A stretch of 12,135 bases of DNA from Dunaliella salina. Its lineage: Eukaryota > Chlorophyta > Chlorophyceae > Chlamydomonadales > Dunaliellaceae. The position numbers and the translations under genes were made by a program. The stretch covers positions 601,360-613,494 of the forward strand of contig MU069502.1 in the NCBI GenBank assembly GCA_002284615.2, in the 5' to 3' direction. The notes beneath the pieces are model-generated. The model was given only the letters and a program-made list of their open reading frames with translations, was not told the origin of the DNA and ran no database searches. Positions 1 through 6,955 of this stretch are shown here, piece after piece (the stretch's first letter is position 1; each line of letters begins with the position of its first letter).

Positions 1-510
1 GTGCTGCTGAGCCACGTCATGGAGTGACCACGAGTACTTGTACTAGGATCCATGTCATTGAGTGGTCATGTGATTGAGTGCTGCTGTGCCATGCCGCGAG
101 TGACGATGAGTGCGAGGTTCCATGTGATTGAGTAATCATGTGATTAAGTGCTGAGCGAAAGAAGCAGAACTAGGTCTGCGGTTGTGCTGCTGACCATGTC
201 ATGGAGTGACCACGAGTACGAGGAGTCATGTCATCGAGTGGTCAATTAATTAGGTGCTGAGCAAAATCGAAAGTAGATCTGCAGTTGTGCTGCTGAGCCA
301 TGTGATTGAGTGACCACGAGTACAAGGATCCATGTCATTGAGTGATCATTGAGTAGTCATGTGATTAAGTGCTGAGCAGAAGTAGGTCTGCAGTTGTGCT
401 GCTGAGCCATGTCATGGAGTGACCACGAGTACAAGGATCCATGTCATCGAGTGGACAATTGATGAAGTGCTGAGCAAAATCGAAAGTAGGTCTGCAGTTG
501 TGCTGCTGAT
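1..510. repeat. Degenerate minisatellite, unit about 105 bp
   Basis: The phrase GTTGTGCTGCTGA recurs at about 181, 284, 393 and 497, giving spacings of 103, 109 and 104 bp; the first unit (1-180) is longer because inner pieces are duplicated. Each unit reads roughly as a GTGCTGCTGAGCCATGTCA part, a GAGTGACCACGAGTAC part, GGATCCATGTCAT, then AAGTGCTGAGC and AAGTAGGTCTGCA. Sub-motifs such as CATGTNATNGAGTG repeat inside the unit, so the array probably grew from a shorter GAGTG(A/G)(T/C)CA-type unit. No frame stays open across it, so I see no coding role. Confidence 0.9.
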
Positions 511-645
511 CCATGTCATGGAGTGATCAAGTCACCAACCGCTAAGCCATGTCATGGAGTGATCAAGTCACCAACCGCTGAGAGCCATAACATGGAGTGA
601 TCAAGGCATCAACCGCTGAGCCATGTCCTCGAGCGATCATCCATG
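511..645. repeat. 36-bp tandem repeat continuing the first array
   Basis: Units starting CCATGTCATGGAGTGATCAA begin at 511, 547, 585 and 621, with spacings of 36, 38 and 36 bp. Each carries GTCACCAACCGCTGAG downstream, and the last unit decays into GCGATCATCC. The unit shares its first half with the 105-bp array, so it looks like a later local expansion of one segment. Confidence 0.9.
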
Positions 646-850
646 TGTGAAGCTCGTGTTGCATTCCCATCCAGCAGTTACGTGCACATAGGTTTTGGAA
701 GCTGGTTGGGTGAGGGACTGCTCACCAAACATGCAGTGTAGAGCACGCAGCAAATCGACCCTTTCCTTATTTGGGGGTGATGGATTTTCTGGTGAACATG
801 CAGGAAGCCGGATGATGATTTGAACTTATTTGTTGGGTTTTTTTTGTTAG
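646..850. other. Unassigned spacer ending in an acceptor-like site
   Basis: No coding is recognised here. The stretch ends with GGGTTTTTTTTGTTAG at 835-850, a strong polypyrimidine-plus-AG 3' splice-site-like signal placed exactly where protein-like reading begins at 851. A donor-like G/GTGAGG lies near 709. If both are real this is an intron of the gene ancestral to the 851-2495 pseudogene. That is inference from the sequence signals only. Confidence 0.35.
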
Positions 851-2495
851 GAATCAGCACATTATGATGCGCATTTGTTGCCCGTGGATGCCAAGCTCGT
901 CCGTGTTTGCAACCATGAGCTTGAAATGGGCAAGTAATTATAAAGGCCCTTTCCGCGCGGAGTTGCCTGAAGTTGTGAGTTATCATAGGGGCTTTCAGGC
1001 CTGCTTGCCAATAGCAAAGCCAGAATTGCGCCCAGTGCATCGCTGCGCCAGAAGGGGCCATATCCAGTTGAAGGTTGATGCCGATCTCTGACACAGGCAT
1101 GCTGTTGGGCAAAGCTTCAGCCCCTGAGGCAACGTGCTGAACTCAGTCTTATTGCTGACCTAGGTCTTATTCTAAAGCGCTTTGTTAGGATGCGCTTCAT
1201 GGACAAAACCAAGTTGGGTGGGGGGGGGGAAGGTTTAACTTCAAAAGCAAAGCCACCTACTTGCAATTGGTGAAGCCGAGCAATGCGCGGCGTTGCTGTG
1301 CCAGCAAAGGGTCTTGTTTCCCACTTCTCACACAGCTGAGCTTTAAAACCTGCACTTTCACACGCTTTGCGCTTTCGAATGCCTCGCTAAGGCCCACTCC
1401 CTTGGGCCTGTGCTGCTTTATGTGCAGCCAGAGTGCAGGCTGGTTCAGGTCCATGAGTGCATGCAATGCTCTTCTCCTTGATTGTCACCCCCTCGCCTCC
1501 GTTGGATCCCAACCCTTTTATTGACTATCTTTGTTGGATTCATAGGCGTATTCACACTTTCTTTGCACGCTAACAGAGTTGGATCTAGGCCTTTCTCTTG
1601 CGCCCTGGCTCACAGACTATTGCCAGCTAATCAGCAAAGGCATGAATCACCTTATGAACTCAACACCTACAACATGTGCGTGTCGCATCGCCGCAATCCT
1701 CATGCACCTGTACTACAGGGTATCAATACCATTGCCGCCTCTGATAAAAAGTTGCTCAGTGACCTTATGGAATGGAATCCCCCTTTTGGCAAAGCCTGTT
1801 TTACCTGGAGGGGAATGCCTTCTCAGAGAAACACAACAATCAAGCCATCTCACTGCCTTGCGCATCATTGTTAGAAATTTGCTAGCAGAAATTCCTTTTG
1901 GCGCAAGTTAATTTGGCAGGCGGGACAGTGCTTGGCTGCTTGGGAGACATTAATTGCAAGGGCAGCTCTTCAACGCCTGGGGTCTTGTGTGTTCGCATGC
2001 ACAGGTGCTGGCGCAGCATGTGCCCCCCACATCAGGACGCCTTGCCGCTGGGGTGCCCGCCCAAGACCTGTGGCACTGCCCAGGCTTCCGCTACTGCCAT
2101 GAAGATGGCACGTGCGCAGCAACCAGGTGCGGTGGCTTAGTGGGAGTGGATCTCAGCATGGCAATTGATGGTGCAAAAAGGCTTTTGAGTATGAAATAGC
2201 ACACGTTTGTGATGGCCAAGACCTGTGGCATTGCCCAGGTTTTCGTTACTGCCATGAAGATAGCACATGTGCAGCAACCAGGTGCGTGGCTTTGAAGGAG
2301 TGGATCTCAGCATGGCAATTGATGGTGCAAAAAGGCTTCGAGTTTGAAATGGCACACGTGTGTGATGGCCAAGACCTGTGGCACTGCCCAAGTTTCTGCA
2401 ACTGCCATGATGATAGCACATGTGCAGCAACCAAGTGCGGTGGCTCGGTGGGAGTGGATCTTAGCATGGCAAGTAATGGTGCAAGGCTTGCAGAG
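851..2495 (+). pseudogene. Long decayed coding strip, unrecognised family
   Basis: Protein-like sequence runs along the plus strand but must be followed through frame changes. Examples in order are ESAHYDAHLLPVDAKLVR at 851 onward; ELPEVVSYHRGFQACL and HIQLKVDADL near 960-1090; LSLIADLGLILKRFVRMRF from about 1140; FNFKSKATYLQLVK near 1235; ECLAKAHSLGPVLLYVQPE near 1375; IDYLCWIHRRIHTFFAR near 1525; NMCVSHRRNPHAP and LLSDLMEWNPPFGKA near 1675-1800; RNLLAEIPF near 1875; RRDSAWLLG near 1920. A run of ten G at about 1218-1228 marks one likely frameshift, and in-frame stops occur near 1344, 1909 and 1951. No domain is recognised. It may be a dead transposable-element ORF or a dead host gene. It ends at a donor-like GCAGAG/GTAAGG (2495/2496). 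A next exon at 3145 is possible but the phases do not match as they stand. Confidence 0.6.
2062..2490 (+). repeat. 154-bp tandem repeat encoding a Cys-rich motif, 2.8 copies
   Basis: CAAGACCTGTGGCA starts at 2062, 2217 and 2370, giving spacings of 155 and 153 bp; the third copy stops after about 120 bp. In the plus direction every copy can be read as W-H-C-P-x-F-x-x-C-H-x-D-x-T-C-A-A-T-x-C. The spacing pattern C-x5-C-x5-C-x4-C is suggestive of metal binding but I cannot name a family. The 155-bp step changes the frame between copies 1 and 2, and copy 2 has lost one base in GGTGCGTGG compared with GGTGCGGTGG. The array therefore does not encode one continuous repeat protein now. It sits at the 3' end of the decayed strip. 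Confidence 0.85.
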
Positions 2496-2545
2496 GTAAG
2501 GTGGGAGTTGGGTAGAGGCGGGAGTCAGGGTCCCAGCCTTGGAGT

Positions 2546-2641
2546 TCAACCCAGGGTCAGAGTGCTTTTATATTTATAGAGGCCCAGCCCAGGGTTTGGA
2601 AGCCCAGACCAGGGTTGGTTTGGAGCCCAGCCCAGGGTTAG
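2546..2641. repeat. Short CCCAGCCCAGGGTT repeats
   Basis: CCCAG(C/A)CCAGGGTT-like units occur at about 2548, 2582, 2602 and 2625, separated by GGAAG or GGTTTGGAG linkers. A small degenerate array with no coding interpretation. Confidence 0.7.
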
Positions 2642-2699
2642 AGACTGCATTCCCATGAGGTTGCATCAAGCTTTGGATAGGCTTGTGCATGGAAAGGGG

Positions 2700-3040
2700 T
2701 TCACATCCTTTTTCGCAGTTCGAGGAAAGGAAATATCATAGGCAGAGAGGTCTCTCCTTACACCAAGTAAGGAGAAGGAGGCACTGAAGCATCAGGACCA
2801 TGAGCACCAAATGGGCGTGGAGCTTCGTGCAAGCTCGGTTTTCCAAATTGATCTTGGTTTTTCAAAATGATCCATGGCATGGGCAGTAAAGGTATTTCCA
2901 TCCACAGCCAGGAGGATTGCAGGTCCAATGATTCAAGCAGATAACTCCACTCTGAAATACCCTGTTTTTGTGGCCTTGACATCACAATGCTACTATGCTT
3001 AGTGGAAGCACTGACTCTGTACCAGCATCTGCATGATTTG
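2700..3040 (-). mobile_element. Retroelement remnant F (C-terminal domain plus 3' tail)
   Basis: On the minus strand from about 2917 downward the reading ILLAVDGNTFTAHAMDHFEK, then KTELAR, then after a one-base frameshift KLHAHLV matches the conserved segment seen in remnants A, B, D and E (consensus ILLxVGGxIYT.HTL..LK.LG...KL.RKLHAHSV). A weaker match (SQGHKN.....GVI) continues upstream to about 3000. Downstream the coding end is deleted and the tail hairpin follows at 2738-2761. This is a 5'-truncated, frameshifted copy. It lies between the donor-like site at 2495 and the acceptor-like site at 3144, so if those belong to one gene the element is intronic and antisense. Confidence 0.65.
2738..2761 (-). 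other. 3' tail hairpin of remnant F
   Basis: On the minus strand GTAAGGAGAG, loop ACCT, CTCTGCCTAT. Eight of ten positions can pair (one of them G.T), with the same central G opposite G as the other copies. A pyrimidine-rich TTTCCTTTCC tract follows. Confidence 0.6.
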
Positions 3041-3144
3041 TGCACTTTTGATTAAATGTTACTGAGAATTAGCAACCAGGACTAAAAAAGGCACGCAAGC
3101 AAGTCTGATGAAGGAAGCATTCTCTTGTCTCCAAATTTATCCAG

Positions 3145-3484
3145 GTGCACCCCAGCAGAGAAGGTGCCCACACTCTCAAGCTCAGCCCTGAAGCTGACGG
3201 CATACGTACGAGACAAGCTGCAGCATTTGGAGCACGCTGCCAGGCTTCAGGTGGGCGGCGGCTCGGAGGGCGCTGCTCAGGAAGTTTGTGACAGCGCGCT
3301 TGATGAGTTGGACTTCATGTGCCGGACTGGGCAAGGGTCGTGGATCACAGCCCGGCATGCTGCAGCCCGGCAGACACTAGTTACTTTGGAGGCCCACGCG
3401 CCTACCTCACTGGCAGAAGCAGCAGCTCAAGTGCACAAGCTGTATGACACTGTTGCACGTGGATTTTATGCGGGGCTTGGATGA
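3145..3484 (+). CDS. Candidate terminal exon of an unknown helical protein
   Basis: A GC-rich open frame runs to TGA at 3482-3484. It is preceded by a good acceptor-like sequence, TTCTCTTGTCTCCAAATTTATCCAG ending at 3144 (shown here as its key features: pyrimidine-rich, then CAG). No ATG opens the frame, which fits an internal or last exon better than a whole gene. The peptide is about 112 residues, Ala- and Leu-rich and likely helical: KLTAYVRDKLQHLEHAARLQ near the start, a Gly-rich turn GGGSEG, then ALDELDFMCRTGQGSW and AEAAAQVHKLYDTVARGFY near the end. I do not recognise a family. Base composition and the amphipathic pattern set it apart from its surroundings. The end of the frame is tandemly duplicated downstream. 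It could equally be a fragment of a dead gene. Confidence 0.45.
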
Positions 3485-3584
3485 GTTGCCTTGGAGCACC
3501 TGCTTCACTGGCAGAAGCAGCAGCTCGAGTGCTGAAGTTGTATGACACTATTGTGCGCGGGTTTTGTGCAGGGCTTGGATGAGT
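3378..3584 (+). repeat. Tandem duplication of the exon end, about 100 bp
   Basis: 3401-3486 and 3499-3584 match at a constant offset of 98 bp (CACTGGCAGAAGCAGCAGCT, then GTATGACACT, then GGGCTTGGATGAGT). Further upstream AGTTACTTTGGAG (3379) matches AGTTGCCTTGGAG (3484) at offset 105, so copy 2 has lost 7 bp. The two peptides differ at only a few residues. Confidence 0.9.
3481..3582 (+). pseudogene. Duplicate exon end forming a 33-codon ORF
   Basis: The second copy of the duplication begins with ATG at 3481, which overlaps the upstream stop as ATGA, and reads in a different frame to TGA at 3580-3582. Its peptide repeats the upstream C-terminus (SLAEAAARVLKLYD, then RGFCAGLG) and keeps the same stop context GGCTTGGATGAGT. 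It is most simply a by-product of the tandem duplication. The start codon arises from the junction and there is no sign it is translated. Confidence 0.4.
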
Positions 3585-3648
3585 CACCTGATCTGGGGAG
3601 CTGGAAGAAAAAAAAGAGAAAGGAAAGTCACCTGATCTGGGGAGCTGG
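3585..3648. repeat. 20-bp direct repeat, 44 bp apart
   Basis: CACCTGATCTGGGGAGCTGG occurs at 3585 and at 3629, separated by an A-rich GAAAGGAAAGT linker. It directly follows the duplicated exon end. Confidence 0.85.
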
Positions 3649-3758
3649 ATCAGGCTGCAGAACGGGGAAAAATGGGTGGGCATGGTTGGTGTGCTGCTGG
3701 GAGAACTACTCCTGTTGAAGTTGGAATTATGCAAACATGAACGTGGACTATCTGCACT

Positions 3759-3819
3759 ACCTTTAATGGTGTAGGGAGAAACATCTCTGCCTATCAAATG
3801 TTCTTCTTTCTTTTGTTCA
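3759..3819 (+). mobile_element. Isolated retroelement 3' tail G
   Basis: CCTTTAATGGTGTAGGGAG, AACATCTCTGCCTATC and a following TTCTTCTTTCTTTTG tract are the plus-strand form of the tail that ends remnants A, B and F. The hairpin arms GTAGGGAGAA and CTCTGCCTAT are at 3771-3794. No matching coding segment precedes it. It abuts remnant A in opposite orientation. Confidence 0.6.
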
Positions 3820-4303
3820 TGAAAAGAAAATAGAAGGAAAACTACGCAGGCAGTGAAAACACTCCCCACATCAATTAAGGGAAAGGGGATACCTAAAGCC
3901 GAGGCACCATGTATCCACTTCACCAAAAGAAAGCAGAAGAAGAAAGTCAGTGGGGATCAGGTGTGTTACTGGCAGTATCCCGTGCCTGACCTTGTTGAGA
4001 GTTGAAAAAAGTCTTCTCAAGAGCGCGTCTGGTGCTGGCAAGCCTGTAGGCGTACATGACAGAATGAGCATGAAGCTTCCTAACAAGCTTACTGGCCTTG
4101 AAAGTGTTAAGACCAAGCTCCTTAAGAGGCTCCAATGTATGAGGGGTATAGATGACTCCTCCCACATCTAGCAGGATATTATGGAGGGTGACTTGAGCTG
4201 AGGCCCCAGAAAGATGACAACAAATTGTTCATGGTTTCATTGCAACCATGGAGAGTTCATGGTGCGAGGGTGATCCTTTTAGAGCAAGGAGGAGGACAAC
4301 AGG
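3820..4303 (-). mobile_element. Retroelement remnant A (C-terminal domain plus 3' tail)
   Basis: The cleanest copy of the family. On the minus strand one frame is open from 4228 to the stop at 3947-3949: AQVTLHNILLDVGGVIYTPH, TLEPLKELGLN, KLVRKLHAHSVMYAYRLAST, RRALEKTFFNSQ, and the terminal S-N-T-P-D-P-H. Above an in-frame TGA at 4229-4231 the same frame stays protein-like to about 4303 (HHELSMVAMK; LLLALKG), which I read as the end of the endonuclease-like region seen better in remnant C. Downstream of the stop come a GGTGAAGTGGATACATGG stretch, CCCTTTCCCTTAATTGATGT, the hairpin at 3846-3869 and a T-rich tract. No reverse transcriptase motif lies in the window, so this is a 5'-truncated copy. 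Confidence 0.7.
3846..3869 (-). other. 3' tail hairpin of remnant A
   Basis: On the minus strand GTGGGGAGTG, loop TTTT, CACTGCCTGC. Compared with remnant B (AGAG/CTCT) the inner stem here is AGTG/CACT: both sides changed together and still pair. Two outer pairs are G.T wobbles, and the central G faces G as in B. Confidence 0.65.
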
Positions 4304-4465
4304 ACTGTGAGAGCAGAAGCATGCCGCTCAGCCAAGCAACCCTGCACAGATCCAAATCGAGACCCGCAACTCATGACCCACCAGTCGTTGCAGGAGTCCC
4401 TCTACCTTGGGATATTTCACACACTTGATTTTCTGAATACCAAGCAACAATAAGGTTTGCAAGGT

Positions 4466-5083
4466 TTACAAGAGAATACAACCTTCAGCCAGATAATTTA
4501 GCTGCTCGTGTGTTGAAAAAAATCCATAAGTTGGGAGATGAAATGTAAGTCTCAGTATCTTGGTTCTGGAAGATCGAAAAACATCCAGAGAGCAGGCATC
4601 AGAGAAATATAAAGAGCCTGAATTATCCAACACTACTCTGTGTACAGGAAAGGCAGCAAAAAGATGTGCACACTATTGTCCAAGACAATAGAGGAGATTG
4701 CAAGAACAGAGAAACATAACATGTTTTTCATCCTGCCATTGTTCTGCGGTGCAAAAATCTCACTGACGTGCATGTCCTTGCCAGAAGTTTCAACTCGAAG
4801 TTTGTGTGCATGCAATCGAAAGCAAGCAATGTTTCTCTACGAATGCCTACAAGGTTACAAGGTTAAAATGGGAATTAATCCTTTCATCCTCCATTAAGTA
4901 TGGCTGCTCAGCTCTTATGTAACAGAAAAACACTGAGAAAAAGCTCAAGAAGAGGAAAAACTCAGGCATGTGCCTACCCAAGTCCATACATAAATACCTA
5001 GGAATGTGAAGAGGTTTCCCGAAAGCAGCATTGTGCCTGAAAGGAAGTGCTACCCAATTGTGATACTTACCTAACTTGTTCAA
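4466..5083 (-). mobile_element. Retroelement remnant J, second type (zinc-binding C-terminus)
   Basis: Minus-strand reading starts at 5083 with NKLGKYHNWVALPFRHNAAF and PLHIPRYLCMDLGRHMP. After a decayed stretch comes HAHKLRVETS (about 4800), then a frame change to C-T-A-E-Q-W-Q-D-E-K-H-V-M-F-L-C. That frame continues for about 95 codons with one internal TAG to a stop at 4466-4468, ending EQLNYLAEGCILL. The spacing C-x9-H-x4-C after an R-x-E-T-S segment resembles the zinc-binding stretch that follows the reverse transcriptase in many non-LTR and related elements. It does not align with remnants A-I. Family placement is inference. I see no intact RT motif and at least two frameshifts, so it is dead. 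Confidence 0.5.
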
Positions 5084-5320
5084 ATGACCACCGTGTTCAG
5101 CCTGATCCTTTACTGGCCAGGCGCTCCTATGCCTCTTCCTTAATCAATTACAAAATCTTTAATCCCAACAGGCTGGCCTGAAAGAACACATTGCGTGAAG
5201 TAGTTGCACCTATCCCTCAAAGGCAGAGATGAACTGTGATGCCCAGCACTTCCTAGAAATGGTATTCATGTCAATATCTGCTCGGAGCACCTGGAGTACA
5301 AAACAACTTGGTGCAGTCTT
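5084..5320. other. Unassigned; possible upstream part of remnant B
   Basis: No clear gene. 5135-5150 (CCTCTTCCTTAATCAATTAC) faintly resembles the tail leader CCTTTTCCTTAATTGATGT. In 5228-5330 the plus strand gives N-C-D-A and H-L-E-Y-K at roughly the spacing of the R-P-D-A and H-L-V-E-L-K landmarks expected in the endonuclease-like region, but the match is too weak to annotate as coding. Confidence 0.25.
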
Positions 5321-5720
5321 TTTGACTCCGAGGAAACGCTTCAATAACGAGTGTACAGTCTGCAACGGGCATATCATCTCAGCTCCTCAGGCACAAGGCT
5401 TGTCTCATAAATCCAATACCCCTGATTGGACCATCAGCGTGTCACGAGCTTGCTCAACAACTTCATGCCCATTCTGTTCAATATGCCCACAAACTAGTCT
5501 CCACATGCGCTATTGAAAACAAGAATACTTCCCACAGCCAGGTTCTAGAGCCAAGTGCTTCTAGTAACCCCCTAGATCCACATTAACTTTCTCTTTTTCA
5601 TACCTTGTGGTGAAGGGGGCTCACGGCTCTTTTTTGAGCCGATGTGTCTCCTTTTCCTTAATTGATGTAGGGAGAGCTTCTCTGCCTACGTAGTCTTCTT
5701 TTTCTTTTTCTTTTCTTTTC
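5321..5720 (+). mobile_element. Retroelement remnant B (C-terminal domain plus 3' tail)
   Basis: One plus-strand frame is open from just after a TGA near 5320 to TAA at 5584-5586. It contains INPIPLIG, then HELAQQLHAHSVQYAHKLVS (from 5443), then AIENKNTSHSQVLEPSASSN and the terminal P-L-D-P-H. These match remnants A and D position by position. After the stop come TTTCTCTTTTTCATACCTTG, GTGGTGAAGGGGGCTCACGG, a short hairpin CGGCTC-TTTTTT-GAGCCG at 5624-5641, CCTTTTCCTTAATTGATGTA, the tail hairpin at 5667-5689, and a TCTTCTTTTTCTTTTTC tract to about 5720. It is the best preserved tail in the window. Confidence 0.7.
5667..5689 (+). other. 3' tail hairpin of remnant B
   Basis: GTAGGGAGAG, loop CTT, CTCTGCCTAC. 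Nine of ten positions are Watson-Crick pairs; the exception is a central G opposite G that is shared by all copies where the hairpin is readable. Confidence 0.7.
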
Positions 5721-5910
5721 CCCCATATTTGACTGGCTTACATGCATGCAGGAAGAGCAAATGCCTAGTCAACCAGCAATAAGGGGTAAGAAAGACAATG
5801 GATGCTTTCTACATACCATCCTTCCTTTTGGAATGATCGGTTACCACCGATTTAAACATATCAGGGACATTTCCACATAGAAGAAAGCTGAGATGGCACA
5901 AAGATACCCT
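5721..5910. other. No feature seen
   Basis: Nothing recognised apart from TACATGCATGCAGG near 5750 and a GGTTACCACCGATTT stretch. There is no open frame of note. Confidence 0.5.
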
Positions 5911-6172
5911 GCCCCTTCTTAATCGGACCATATGCAGTTCAGGGTGCAGGCCGCGGAATTGTGTCAATTTAGTACAAAACTTATAAAATCAGAATGACGA
6001 GGCCTACCCAAGTCGGACCACCCAGAATTCAGGAAACCACTTTGTGACTGATTTAGCACTAAGCTTATGAAATCAGAATGACCATGCCCACCCCTTCCAG
6101 ATTGGACAATCAAGGATTCAGGATTTGAGACTTATTAAGTACCAGGATTATTAAATTAGAATGACCTAGTAG
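5911..6172. repeat. 90-bp tandem repeat, about 2.8 copies
   Basis: (C/T)GGACCA-like starts at 5924, 6014 and 6103 give a period of 90 and 89 bp. Shared parts include GCCCACCCCTTCCAGAT before the start, ATTCAGG after it, and TTAT(A/G)AAATCAGAATGAC near the end. The third copy stops near 6172. The copies are clearly diverged and AT-rich. Confidence 0.85.
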
Positions 6173-6179
6173 CGCGCCC

Positions 6180-6262
6180 ATGGGTTAGGGTTGAAGGTTG
6201 ACATTTAAGGTTAAGGTTGAGGTTGTTAGGTGAAGGTTGTTAGGTTCAAGTTCAAGGTTTCT
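6180..6262 (+). repeat. Telomere-like GGTTAGG/AAGGTTG block
   Basis: GGGTTAGGGTTGAAGGTTGA is followed by AAGGTTAAGGTTGAGGTTG, TTAGGTGAAGGTTG and TTAGGTTCAAGTTCAAGG. The G-strand points rightward. It is a degenerate GGTTNNG array, reminiscent of TTAGGG or TTTAGGG variants but with no run of perfect units. It could be an old interstitial telomere patch or simply a local short repeat. Confidence 0.55.
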
Positions 6263-6529
6263 ACCTTCATTAGACCAATCATTCCCAGCAGCTACGCGAA
6301 CTAGTTAAACAAAGGACACCTGAGCAGAAGCAAGGCAAACCTTCAATGTATGAAATAATGTTGTTGCTTTCCCAAACTGTGTGCACTTACTCACAAGTTG
6401 CAAGATTTAATGCACATCCATCTTGTGGAGGTCAAATATTGTGAGGATCACACCTGATGCCCAACAACAGGCCTCACTGCAACAACACAGTAAACTCAAC
6501 AAAGTGAACTCTGCGAGGTTACAAGTCTT
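6263..6529. other. No feature seen
   Basis: No convincing open frame, repeat or RNA signal on either strand. Confidence 0.5.
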
Positions 6530-6900
6530 GAAGATCACCAAGCCATCGGTCAAAACGGATGACTGCCAGGCTGAATGTAAAGAGGGAAATTAGGCAAAAG
6601 CTAGTGGTGAACTCGGCAAACAGCTGCAAGGTGCTAAGATCACTGTGCATACAACTCTCGTGGGCGTGGGTGGGACTTTTTACACCTATACCAGGGGTCC
6701 CAGGAAATTTGGGAATTGAGGGAACTGCATGGTATAGCAGTGGTACCTCCCTGCAAGCTTTCGAAATCGGAGATGATCTCAGGATTGAGCCCTAAACTGG
6801 CGGTGGGTTTTGTTCCCAGTGTTTGCAATCATGTTTTCCTCTTTCCTAGAAATGAAAAGAAAGAAAAGCCTTCGCAAGCCAGAGTCCTCGTGCTTTAAGG
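6530..6900 (+). mobile_element. Retroelement remnant I, highly diverged
   Basis: From about 6610 the plus strand reads GELGKQLQGAKITVHTTLVG then V-G-G-T-F-Y-T, matching AQVTLHNILLDVGGVIYT of remnant A and its upstream Q-x-x-G-A. After frameshifts, R-E-L-H-G-I-A-V-V-P-P-C-K-L-S near 6718-6765 aligns with R-K-L-H-A-H-S-V-x-Y-A-Y-K-L-A at identical spacing. Upstream, VKTDDCQAE near 6548 may correspond to the K-Y-C-x-D-T-R-P region. The DPH end and tail hairpin are not recognisable; a CCTCTTTCC tract lies near 6840. It appears to be the oldest copy. Confidence 0.5.
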
Positions 6901-6955
6901 GGAGGTCCCTAACTGGAAGCCTAGAAGCCTCACCAGAAGGCCCTCTTAACCTATA

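Noticed and set aside
678..1112. 144-codon minus-strand open frame
   Set aside because: It lies opposite plus-strand sequence that reads better as decayed coding (VVSYHRGFQACL, HIQLKVDADL), and it spans the acceptor-like poly-T site. Treated as an antisense shadow.
1390..1409. Inverted repeat AGGCCCA...TGGGCCT as a terminator
   Set aside because: It lies within protein-like sequence (AKAHSLGPV), has no T tract, and intrinsic terminators of this kind are bacterial.
2137..2430. 97-codon minus ORF with repeated LLHMCY.HGS segments
   Set aside because: Antisense reading of the 154-bp tandem repeat; the plus strand gives the conserved Cys pattern and continuity with upstream coding.
3481..3484. 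ATGA stop/start overlap as translational coupling
   Set aside because: The overlap is created by the tandem duplication junction and the window is eukaryotic, where such coupling is not expected.
4230..4250. Inverted repeat CATGGTT...AACCATG
   Set aside because: Seven-base arms inside remnant A coding; no sign of conservation in the other copies.
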